13,893 bases of DNA. It comes from Rhynchonema sp. JSB1_4. Taxonomy: Eukaryota > Nematoda > Chromadorea > Monhysterida > Xyalidae. The translations under genes and the position numbers were made by a program. Numbering within the stretch: the first letter of the stretch is position 1; every line of letters begins with the position of its first letter. This document shows, in pieces, positions 1 through 8,180 of the stretch. The stretch covers positions 1 to 13,893 of the forward strand of contig JASAMV010003512.1 in NCBI GenBank assembly GCA_030248065.1, given 5' to 3'. Below the pieces are notes generated by a model, which worked only from the letters and a program-made list of their open reading frames with translations, did not search any database and was not told the DNA's origin.

Positions 1-92
1 TTGAAAACGTGACTCGAATCCAGTTTTGTTCATGCGATTTTTCGTGATCAGTTTGGACGAGCCACAATAGCGACAAGAGGGCATAAAAATTA

Positions 93-557
93 CCGGAGTT
101 TTCCACTTAAAGCCCCGGGGGCTCTATGCGAAAATTGGTGGAAAATAGACCCTCCGACCAGAAAGAAAAATCCCAATTAGAGCCCCCGGGGGCTTTAAGT
201 GGAAACGTTTCCACTTACAGCCCTATGGGGCTTTAAGCGGAAAACTGGGTGTTTGCATCGTTGTCAGTAGGGACACTTTAGGCCAGCATTTCGACATTCT
301 GATACCATATTTCAACCTGATTGTGAGGATCTTCATCTAAACGTGGCAAAACGTTGGTAAAACAACAGAAAAGTGCGGTATTTTGGTCATTCTTACACTA
401 GTTTGAACTATTTTGGCAAGTTTACTGTTCGATGTAAAATCAATGGTCCGTAAAAAAATAAATCCAATTAGAGCCCCCGGGGGCTTTAAGTGGAACATTT
501 TCCACTTAGAGCCCCCGAGGGCTCTATTCGGGGAGGGCTTTAAGTGGAAAACTCCGG
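93..557. mobile_element. Small non-autonomous inverted-repeat element (MITE-like) with TA flanks
   Basis: The ends are perfect inverted repeats: 91-115 reads TA followed by CCGGAGTTTTCCACTTAAAG and CCC, and 535-559 is its exact reverse complement. Taking CCGGAG as the terminus leaves a TA on each side, which fits a Tc1/mariner-type TA target duplication. Inside, the motif TTCCACTTA-(A/C/G)-AGCCC occurs seven times in mixed orientation (near 101, 191, 208, 227, 481, 500 and 535). The block AATTAGAGCCCCCGGGGGCT is repeated around 175 and 467, so the element seems built from nested or duplicated copies of its own ends. There is no transposase reading frame. The small ORF on its minus strand is repeat sequence read as protein. 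Class assignment rests on termini and TA flanks only. Confidence 0.7.
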
Positions 558-620
558 TATAAATATTTGCTAAAAAATTCTGATCGGGTTGGAATACTTG
601 TTTGTACATTTATACACTCT

Positions 621-790
621 CACTCGCAAAAAATTTGTAGATTCTTACAGTTTTTTGTATGTTTTCTTACAGTCGCAACTGTATTCTTACATCCATCAAA
701 CAATTTGTATGTTTTTACAGTAAAAATTTGTATGTTTGTGCTGGCCCCTGTACTTTTTCTTACAGTTAGTTACTGTACCTTTTACTACAG
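621..790 (+). repeat. TACAGT-palindrome cluster, left copy
   Basis: This stretch starts with CTCGCAAAAAATTTGTAG and carries repeated TTACAGT half-sites and small hairpins: TACAGT-4 bases-ACTGTA at 668-683 and TACAGT-5 bases-ACTGTA at 761-777. The same leading sequence followed by the same kind of hairpins occurs in reverse orientation at 2480-2618. Clusters of a short motif just inside an inverted terminus are typical of the subterminal regions of cut-and-paste DNA transposons. The two clusters could be the ends of one roughly 2 kb element or two independent insertions of one family. No clear target duplication was found. Confidence 0.5.
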
Positions 791-1590
791 GGTGTTCTTC
801 ATTAATTCCAATACATACCACTTAGATTTCAGGCCCATACCACTTAGATTTCAGGCAACTTTACCACTCCTACAACTTGGCGGTAAACATACATAACTAA
901 TGCAACAAACAACAACAATGTGATAAAAACGTGATAAGACCACAACAATTTTTTCGCAAAATGTCAACACAACGGCCACAAACATTCAGAGAAAAACAAA
1001 CAACAAAACACACATGACGACAGGAACAGCCAAATCAGGACAATACTATTGTTTTCAACACGGCTGCCTGTTTTTCATTGAAACGCAGCTGAGCTGAAGA
1101 AAAATATAAATATCCAGCTGCGGTGAACAAAATGCAGGGAGTTGTGTTGACAACATTATAAATCAAAAAAGCTCAAAGTAAAGCTAGCAACATCATCAAG
1201 GCCTTAATTAAGCTCAACAAAAACAAAACAATATTGGCATCATGTCAAGCCCTAACGCCCTAGATTGTCACGAACAAGGTGACAAGCTTTAACAACAAAA
1301 ACTGACATCATTACCACCAATAAGAGCATGTGGGAAGTGATACAATAAAAAAGGCCATAGTCACACGTAACACAAGCGCAGCAAAAAGAAATTGCGAAAA
1401 GAATCATTTTACAAGATGTTTTAACAAAATAATGAGCTGAATTAAACTTGGTGATCGGATCGAACGTCACTTGGTCACGTGACTTTTTGCATAAGAATTA
1501 TGGTCATGCCACTAATTTCGATCAGCGTGAAAGGTATTTCCAGACCTAAAATGGACAACTTTTACGCTGGTCCTGTGAATCTCACTATCG
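791..1590. other. Gene-free AT-rich stretch
   Basis: No exon or domain could be supported here. The sequence is A-rich on the plus strand with short CAAC/ACAA runs. A short imperfect inverted repeat links 1443-1460 (AAACTTGGTGATCGGATC) to 1627-1645, bracketing about 180 bases that include the perfect palindrome GTCACGTGAC near 1474, an E-box-like site. The function, if any, is unknown. Confidence 0.4.
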
Positions 1591-1752
1591 TTAATCCTCA
1601 CCATCCGAGCAAGACAAGTCCGATCTGATCTGATCACCAAGTTTGATATCGCACAAAACTTGGCGGATGTGGTCGGGGTGCATACTGGCCTCGCTCCTCT
1701 TTGTGTTTCGCATACGCGATCTGGTTGGGCGCTGACCGTTGGTGGCTGCTGC
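1591..1752 (-). CDS. Possible 3'-terminal exon of an unidentified minus-strand gene
   Basis: On the minus strand a good acceptor (CATTTGTCGTTTCAG) is followed by 53 open codons and a stop. The peptide begins AAATNGQRPTRSRM, is basic at first (RSRMRNTKR) and ends acidic (SCSDGED). No domain is recognised. It lies downstream of the other minus-strand exon candidates at 2145-2322, where a consensus GTAAGT donor sits at 2144-2139, so it may be their last exon. The other two frames after the same acceptor are also fairly open, so frame choice is uncertain. It may equally be chance coding potential in a GC-richer patch. Confidence 0.3.
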   Translation of the reverse strand, partial: AAATNGQRPTRSRMRNTKRSEASMHPDHIRQVLCDIKLGDQIRSDLSCSDGED

Positions 1753-2148
1753 CTGAAACGACAAATGGATGTCTCGGACTATTGCCTTAACATACCTAAT
1801 TGGGTCCTCACAGATTGTTGTCCAGAAAAAAATCCCTACAAAAAGGGTATTTTCACTATTTTCGACAACGTTGACCAAATAATCACCGATTATAGGCCTA
1901 AAAATACCTGTTTTAGGCCTAAATTTGCCTATTCTAGACAAAAATTGGGGGAGATAGTGCATCTGCAGGGGGAGTTAGGGGGATAGTGAACCACATAATG
2001 GAGAGATTGCGCACCCGATCGGGTCCCCATCTCCCCTTGGAACTACACTGAAGCACAATAAACTCAAGAAGTGCAATTGAGCATAAAAATCTCCTCCTAG
2101 AAAGCCTGCGAAGTCGATACCAGTTACTTAAACGGCGCACTTACAAAG

Positions 2149-2322
2149 TCAGCTTCTTCCAGCGGCTTCGGCACAAAAAATCGTCTGGTTCATGCATTTG
2201 TTGGCAGTGGCCCGCAGACTCATCGGCATCTTCAGTGTTGTCAACTGTCGAATGTGCCTGCGATAGAACGGCCGCCGATAGTTTGCAATAAAATACGCCA
2301 GATTATTGGAGATAAAACGTAT
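2149..2322 (-). CDS. Possible C-terminal exon of a seven-transmembrane receptor-like protein
   Basis: After a strong acceptor (TTTTGCTTTCAG) the minus strand is open for 57 codons to a TGA. The start, IRFISNNLAYFIANYRRPF, followed by YRRHIRQL, resembles the end of transmembrane helix 7 and the short basic helix 8 of rhodopsin-type receptors, where N-x3-Y precedes an (R/K)-x-F-R pattern. The canonical NPxxY is not intact (NNLAYF), and no other receptor exons were found. The same frame is open upstream through a hydrophobic run (IYSVFFVLLAIVLCFDVFL, near 2350-2410), which could be another helix or intron sequence. In another frame the region reads as an acidic peptide running into the GTAAGT donor at 2144. 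Identity is tentative. Confidence 0.3.
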   Translation of the reverse strand: MRFISNNLAYFIANYRRPFYRRHIRQLTTLKMPMSLRATANKCMNQTIFCAEAAGRS

Positions 2323-2479
2323 CTGAAAGCAAAACAATGTAAAAGCAAACATTTCTTCCAAAAACACGTCAAAACAAAGAACGATTGCCAACAAAACGAA
2401 GAAAACTGAATAAATTTTCAAATTCCCGCGTCGTTTCTGCACCATTGCGCAAGTTTTGCTCAATTTTACAAATAAACTG

Positions 2480-2618
2480 TTTGAATATACAGTTCGCAAC
2501 TGTAAGTTTTCATTTTGTACAGTTGGTGACTGTAGTTTTTTCTGTAGGTTTTCTGATTTTTTTGTAAGTTTTACACTTACAGTTAACAACTGTAAGAAGC
2601 CTACAAATTTTTTGCGAG
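2480..2618 (-). repeat. TACAGT-palindrome cluster, right copy (inverted)
   Basis: This is the inverted counterpart of the cluster at 621-790; both share CTCGCAAAAAATTTGTAG at the outer edge. It holds three hairpins: TACAGTT-CGC-AACTGTA at 2488-2504, TACAGT-5 bases-ACTGTA at 2518-2534, and CTTACAGTT-AAC-AACTGTAAG at 2576-2596 with nine-base arms. If the adjacent minus-strand exon candidate is real, the cluster lies in its upstream intron. Confidence 0.5.
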
Positions 2619-2644
2619 TACAGTTCGCGTTCGTGTTTTCTGAA

Positions 2645-3711
2645 AAAAAAACATCTTTGGTCAAAGCGATTTTGCATATTCCTTAATTGAACTGGTTTAT
2701 ACAATTATATTTCCTGATCTCGTTTATTGGTAAGATTGGTATAAGTAAAGATTATTACTGTGCTCTTACTCATTCTGTTTGAAAGTTCCGAAGTCCTTCT
2801 GAAGTATCGAGCGATACTATTATGTATGTTCACGCACAATTACCACAAGCAATGTTGAAACACTTGCTTTTCGTCTTCGCAGTTTTTTGTCCACAGCATT
2901 CGCTCGCTTGTGGCCGCTTGTTCTTTGAAGGAGGTCGGTGAATGACGCTGTATCCAGGGTTGTTTCAAAAATAAGTTGTCAATTAAAAACTTTTTTTTAA
3001 AAAAAATTTTTTAAACTCAGATTTTGCTTTTTTAATAAGAAAAAGTTGTCCAAAATGGGCTGAAATGTCCAAAAATGGCCTTTTTTGAGCCAAAAAAATT
3101 GGCACTTTTTTCTGTGGACGGGACAATTTTTCCAAAATCCGGCGCCTTGTATTGTCCCCAAACATGAGCAAGAAGATATCCATGAATCTTCATGGTTAGC
3201 GTTCACGCAAACGCGCACTTATCCGAATCGCTCGGAATATTTCGTGAAGAAGCACAGTTGAAGAACATAAGTATAGGCAATCCGCCAGCTCATGGCACTC
3301 GCACGCACACGCTGCGTACTTCATTACTGCCGTCAATGAATGCATCTATTTTCTGCAGTTATCCGTTGAAACATCCCCAAATTTTGCAACAGTGCAGAAA
3401 AGTGTTATGGCAAGCAGCAAATAAAAACCGGAGAAATTAAAAAGCGGTCATCAAAGTATGACACTCGCTCAAATAAAGTGTACATTTTGTTTGGAAAATG
3501 GCGTGCGCTGCTGCATGCGCTGTGTGTTAAAAAGTACCATGAGCCGATGGATTGCCCATACATCGGTACTTTGATTGGTCAGTCTGAACTCAGTACGGAA
3601 AGCACTGCGCGTGTATCGAATAGTAAACTTTGCATATTTTGCGTGTTGTCGCTTTCTTGTTTTTATAATCGGTGTGTGACCTATCCTTAGTCACTACGCC
3701 CCGAAACTTAG
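2645..3711. other. Gene-poor stretch with T/A-rich tracts
   Basis: No exon with splice or domain support was found. A T/A block at about 2955-3010 (CAGGGTTG, then TTTCAAAAATAAG and T8-A8 tracts) reappears inverted at about 4103-4160 next to CAACCCTG, so the roughly 1.2 kb between them may be an inserted inverted-repeat element. Plus-strand ORFs at 3192-3440 and 3478-3690 lack recognisable composition or splice context and are not called. Confidence 0.35.
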
Positions 3712-3719
3712 TATATAAG
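3712..3719 (+). promoter_or_regulatory. Candidate TATA box (TATATAAG)
   Basis: TATATAAG follows a GC-richer segment (CACTACGCCCCG) and is followed 25-35 bases later by pyrimidine-rich sequence suitable for initiation (ATTCATCTCTTCC). It lies about 500 bases upstream of the first recognised CCP-like exon on the same strand, so it could be that gene's promoter. The first coding exon was not found, so the link is inferred from position only. Confidence 0.3.
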
Positions 3720-4217
3720 CAATCCACATTATTCATGGTTAGATTCAAATTCATCTCTTCCGCCTACCAGTAGTTGACCTTTGTTCCTCTGTAAAAAGGC
3801 CGTTCGCTCCGATCAGATAAATCGACGCAGATTGACTACGTCTCACGTTGGTTTCTGATTCGTGATTCGTCCTATTGCATGTCATTATTATAAACCCTGT
3901 GTACCAAATCTGCCTGTTCTCTTAGCTTTTTCAGAGCTTTCAGATTCAGGAAAATAATCACAGATGCCGTACGACGTACCCCAGCGCATCGAGCTGCCGG
4001 AGGCTAATCCGACCGCTGTTGGCACGACCCGTGGCAAAAATTTTTCAATTTTTGAAAAATATGTTGTATCGATTTCATTTATCCTGAAACGTCGTTTATA
4101 ATACAAAAATTTTTTTTTAAAAAGCTGTAGTTGGTTAGAAATTTTTTTTCAACCCTGTACCTATGTATCCATTGCTCAAGATGATGCACAAAAAATAAGC
4201 TACCTACACATTGTCAG

Positions 4218-5728
4218 CGTGCGATGCTGTCCCAATCGGTTCGAATGTTGCGCCAGTAATTGGGTACAGCTCGGGGTCGTTGGACGGCGGCAAGTACAGA
4301 TCTGGTACCACGGCGACAATCACGTGTGCGTTTAGCAGCAACACCGTGCTTGCCGAAGGTATTCAATGTAACATTATTATTGAATAATGCAATAATATTG
4401 CATAAGATGGACACCGTACTACACAGTTGTTGTGAGACTGTTCAGCTATTGTATATGCATATGCACGACCATACATATACATGCACAATCCCGCACTTTG
4501 GAGGCACCACAACCGTGCACAACACCGCGGTCACCGTGTCGTGTGAACATGGCCGTTGGGGCAGTGGCGCTGTCTACACGTGTGCAACAGGTATACACTC
4601 ACAAAAATGCACATTATACCAGCATAGGCAAAAAGCGCATATGTATGTACATTTTCATAGTTTGTACGGCTTAACAATGTTTCAGTATGCGATCCCGTCC
4701 CAACCGGTTCGAACAACTTGCCAACAATTGTGTACAGCGCAAGTCCGTTGACCAACAAGTATAGCTCTGGTACAACGGCCACAATCACCTGCACAAATAT
4801 AGGCACTGGCGTGGTGCTTTACGAAGGTGGGCGTGCAAATCGCATCGACTCGTGATTTGAACGTGGATTTGACTTCTTTGCTCGGACATGTTTACGTGCA
4901 ATGTCGTTTTATGCAACATCGATTCTATGCAAGCACCACGGCGCTCCGGCGCGCAAACGTGCAAGTTAAATAGTTAAATTGCCAAAAAGAGACATGTGGA
5001 TGTGTCTGACGTTTTTAAAAGTGCGTTAGGTAAAGCTGCTTGGATGTCCCCAGCTCCACTTTCGTTGTCTGCGCCGTATCGGAACGCCCCGGAGTTTAGC
5101 GAATTTTCTACTTGAAGCTTGAAATGACGCAAATACATACTGCAGGCGCTGCCGTGCACACCAACGCAGTCAGCGTGGAGTGTCAAAATGGCCGCTGGGG
5201 GAGTGGCGGGATCTTCAGCTGCGTAGCAGGTTGGATTGCGGGGGACAGTGGCTTCTCACATTAGGTATATGAGCTTGACTTTGTTTACAACTTACATATA
5301 TGCGACCTCATATTGACAACAGGACACCCAATCATTCTTTTGTTTCAGCGTGTCTAAAAAGTGCCGTAACCGCTGCGTTGGTGAACACCGCGCCAATCAC
5401 ATTCATATCCGGTGAGATTAGCACCAATCACGTAGCAGAGGGTGGCTCAGCTTCTGCACAATGTGTCCGACCCGGCAACGATTGGAACGACAATGTTTCT
5501 GGTAGAATTACGAGGACAGTGAGCTGTACATCCGGTAGCTGGTCGCCAGTTTTCACATGCATTGGTGTGTTTGTATTCGATTTTCATTACCATTGATTTT
5601 GTGTGCTTTATATCTAAGGTAGCCACAACACATTTCCCGAAAAAAGAAAGAAGCAGCACATTTCTCGTGGGTACCAATACGGAACAAATTCACAAAACAA
5701 AGTCATGCTCACCGAGGTAAAGCAATAA
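4218..5728 (+). CDS. Multi-module CCP/sushi-like protein, 5' end missing (six exons)
   Basis: Exons are 4218-4358, 4504-4590, 4686-4826, 5146-5229, 5349-5564 and 5619-5728. The first four encode two modules, each split over two exons. The first half is CD(A/P)VP(I/T)GSN, then (Y/S)SGTTATITC; the second ends VSCEHGRWGSGAVYTC or VECQNGRWGSGGIFSC. The fifth exon holds a third, unsplit module with its own cysteines and the related ending SCTSGSWSPVFTC. Spaced Cys, the (R/S)-W motif before the last Cys, and phase-1 module boundaries fit CCP (sushi) domains, which are extracellular binding modules; the fit is not canonical in length. All introns are phase 1. The last exon is basic (EKRKKQHISRG) and ends at TAA 5726-5728, but it also contains a usable donor at 5717 (GAG|GTAAAG), so the gene may continue. 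No signal peptide exon was found upstream of 4218, so the model is 5'-incomplete. The acceptor before 4504 (TTTGGAG) is weak. Confidence 0.75.
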
Positions 5729-5883
5729 CGAGGCGATCACCAACGGCGGGGCAAAAAAATGACTGCGTTGAGTGATCGCAACGTTATCTTAATACAACTG
5801 GTCAGAAATTAGCAAAACTCTGAAAATAGATGTCTTCTATAATTCTAGTTCTAACAACGTCTCACACATGACCCTTCGTTCAG

Positions 5884-5941
5884 AAAACCGCGTCCATTGA
5901 ATCGCCCAGCGTGAGCCCGAAAGATCTGACTTTGAACTACA
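5884..5941 (+). CDS. Candidate upstream exon of the SET-domain gene
   Basis: After an acceptor CCCTTCGTTCAG the plus strand is open in phase 0 for 49 codons. The peptide starts KTASIESPSVSPKDLTLNY, Ser/Pro-rich as in disordered N-terminal regions. A phase-1 donor after 5941 (A|GTAGTG) would join it in frame to the exon at 6137, giving Thr-Cys-Gly-Lys-Cys at the junction. Its phase-0 start also fits the donor at 5717 of the preceding CCP-like gene. The donor is weak and other donors exist, so both the exon and its end are uncertain. Confidence 0.35.
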
Positions 5942-6136
5942 GTAGTGACTGTCAGCTTGACGTTGAACTTGTGGAAGTACACAGTCATTATGCACTACAT
6001 AGCTACTTTCAGTCTGACGGTGCTGAACGTTGACTTTGACCTTGACTTTGTGTTATGAATTTCAGCATGTATATGTATATGTAGAAATACATACAAGATA
6101 CCGTTTAGCACTGTGTAGCTCCGCTGTGTCTTTCAG

Positions 6137-7338
6137 CTTGTGGGAAGTGCCTGGCAGTGCGTAAGGAGGGTGACGAATTATATGTCGCTCCAGTTAAGGT
6201 TGGCTTTTTTCCTTTTGTAGTGTTGAGGTATGATAATTTGCTCGTTCGTTTTATCACTTGATATTCTGTCTTTGACTGGACACTCTTAGATCGGTTCACT
6301 GGACATGTCAAGGGAGCAGGCGGATGCTGAGTTCATCGACTCTAGACGCCCCCACCCATCGTTGTACGTTGACGTGTCGCTGCCAAAGGGTGGTCGTGGA
6401 GTGTTCGCTCGGACGCCGATTGCTGCTGGCGAACGACTGGCCGTGTATTACGGGGACTTGCTCAGCCAGAAGGAATGCTCGACTCGACACGTTGAACAGA
6501 GACGAATGCAGAACAACAGGAAGATATTCCAGTTTCACTTCTCGTACAACGGAACGAGCTATTGGTGAGCAAAATATTGACTAAAACTGGCTCCCAGCCT
6601 AGTACGTTATTTAGTCTAAAAAATCACAAATGTGCGTGTCCATATACATCCACATCGACATAGCCACAAGTTATAATACTGTACTAGACGGGACCCGTGC
6701 CTACGGCCCGGCTACAGCGCCGCGCCCGTGCCGTGCCCCCCACCCCCCCCCCCCCCCCCGAAGACCCCCGTTAGCATACCCAAAGCTACCCGTGAAAATT
6801 GACCCGTCCGCACCTCCGAGGGAGGGGGCCACAGACAGACAGACATATACATCTTACTGTTTTAGTAGTAGACTAGACGGGACCCGTGCCTACGACCCGG
6901 CTACAGCGCCGCGCCCGTGTCGTGCCGCCCCCCCGAAGACCTGTTAGCATACCCAAAGCTACCCGTGAAAATTGACCCGTCCGCCCTTCCGAGGGAGGGG
7001 GCCACAGACACACACACACAGACATACGCCTTCCTGTTTTAGTAGTATAGATATGTAGCATACTGTATTTGCATAACCGTGTCTGTTGAACCCTATACCT
7101 ACTGTACTTCAGCGTTGATCCAACTTCGGAACGTGATTACGGTTGGTCGATGGGAAGACTATTTAATCACTCTAGAAGGTCACCTAACAGTGCGGCGTAC
7201 ATCGCCACAGGGAGTGATGGTGTCCCGTACCCAATCGTTGTTGCAACCACCGATATTGAGCCGGGAATGGAGATATTGAACGACTATGGAGTGACGGATC
7301 CCGAATTAATCGCCGAAAACCCGTGGCTGCTTGAATGA
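6137..7338 (+). CDS. SET-domain histone lysine methyltransferase, KMT5A (SET8)-like
   Basis: Exons are 6137-6198, 6290-6564 and 7113-7338 (stop TGA). The first encodes CGKCLAVRKEGDELYVAPVK; an ATG also occurs at 6305, from which 161 residues follow (numbering below from there). The SET domain fills this part: the GRG cofactor loop at 30-32, VYYGDLL at 47-53, YCVDPT at 86-91 created exactly by the splice, LFNHS at 103-107, the DGVPYPIVVATTDI strand region at 122-135, the NDYG motif at 143-146 and the C-terminal PWLLE. This order, with YCVD(A/P)T and a PWL ending, matches KMT5A, the nuclear enzyme that monomethylates histone H4 Lys20 using S-adenosylmethionine; there is no post-SET cysteine cluster, as expected. 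Odd points are Asn143 where the family has the first Tyr of YDYG, and three extra residues before GRLFNHS. Upstream exons are probably missing. SET identification is firm; the H4K20 substrate is inferred. Confidence 0.85.
6683..7049 (+). repeat. GC-rich 189-base tandem duplication inside the SET-gene intron
   Basis: Two head-to-tail copies start at 6683 and 6872. Each opens with ACTAGACGGGACCCGTGCCT, whose core ACGGG-A-CCCGT is a perfect palindrome. Each then passes through a C-run, a shared block GCATACCCAAAGCTACCCGT, CCGAGGGAGGGGGCCACAGA, a CA/GA microsatellite, and ends TTTTAGTAGTA. The copies differ mainly in C-run length (about 6732-6759 in copy 1, shorter in copy 2) and in the microsatellite. 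The block makes up about two thirds of the 548-base intron 6565-7112 and is far more GC-rich than its surroundings. No coding potential is credited to it. Confidence 0.8.
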
Positions 7339-8180
7339 GATAGTGTGAAAAACCAGTCTCATTGTTACTTTTGTGTACGTGACCTGCCTACATGCGCATA
7401 GTACTAATATCATGCTATATGTATATGCCATGCTATATGTAGCACCAATTTTATGATATGGCAGCAGCTAGTGTAGCCTACACAGGTGCACTAGTGCGCA
7501 ATCGGAAATATAATCTATCGCCAACAGACTGCACTGTATAATTCACTGGAGCAATCTACCATCCAGAGCGGAACCCTCTTTATTGTGACAAGCTGGTCAG
7601 GTCCCAGCTCGCAAATTTTCACCCACATTCTACATAATTCAAATTGCTGATTTGCTAATTCAAAGCTAATTCAAATAAATCGCAAAGTCAGAATAGAGTT
7701 CCAATAACATTGGTTTCCTAAATGGATCGACTGTATTAAACGATTGAAAAGTGAAGGCGGCAACGATTCGAAAGGCTTCGACAAAATAATAATAAGGCAC
7801 TAACAAACAGCAGCGCTAAACGACGAGCAATGCAATCAAACACAGTGAGGATTTTGCTTGCGTTGTTGTCACAACTCATGTAGATGCATAATTCATCATG
7901 CATGATCAGACGGAAAGTGCATAAATTATACAGGCTCATTGTAATACTGTGGTCAAATCAGATCGTGAGATTTTGTCGTCAATTCAAACTATTACACTAT
8001 ATTTCTCGCGCTCATTTGGGGCTGCTTGAGCTGACGAAGTGACCATATTTGATTTGACGACTGTACCGTTAGCCACTATCCATATGTGGTTAACAATATG
8101 TAGTGAAAAAAAGTGAAGATATGCAATTGTGATATTCTTGAGATTTTTGATTACAAATTGGTGCGCTGTGATCGATTTCT
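7339..8180. other. Intergenic stretch between converging genes
   Basis: The plus-strand SET gene ends at 7338 and minus-strand gene A ends at 8181, so this is the shared 3' side of two converging genes. A plus-strand AATAAA in CAAATAAATCGC near 7674 could serve the SET gene. A TTTATT near 7578 reads AATAAA on the minus strand. Short direct repeats of CATGCTATATGTA (7411 and 7428) and GCTAATTCAAA (7639 and 7663) occur. No exon is supported. Confidence 0.4.

Noticed and set aside
93..557. Alternating short repeats considered as a CRISPR array
   Set aside because: Units occur in both orientations with irregular spacing and terminal inverted repeats, which fits a transposable element.
1660..1986. 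108-codon plus-strand open frame
   Set aside because: It overlaps a minus-strand exon candidate with a good acceptor and has no recognisable motif or splice context; either strand could be chance.
3192..3440. 82-codon plus-strand open frame
   Set aside because: No splice signals of quality, no domain, and it sits in a repeat-rich interval.
3964..4035. Possible exon beginning MPYDVPQRIELPEANPTAV after an acceptor ATCACAG
   Set aside because: It looks protein-like, but its phase does not lead into the CCP-like exon at 4218 and no good donor was found.
6630..6947. Pro/Arg-rich open frame
   Set aside because: It lies in the SET-gene intron and reads across the GC-rich tandem repeat and C-run.
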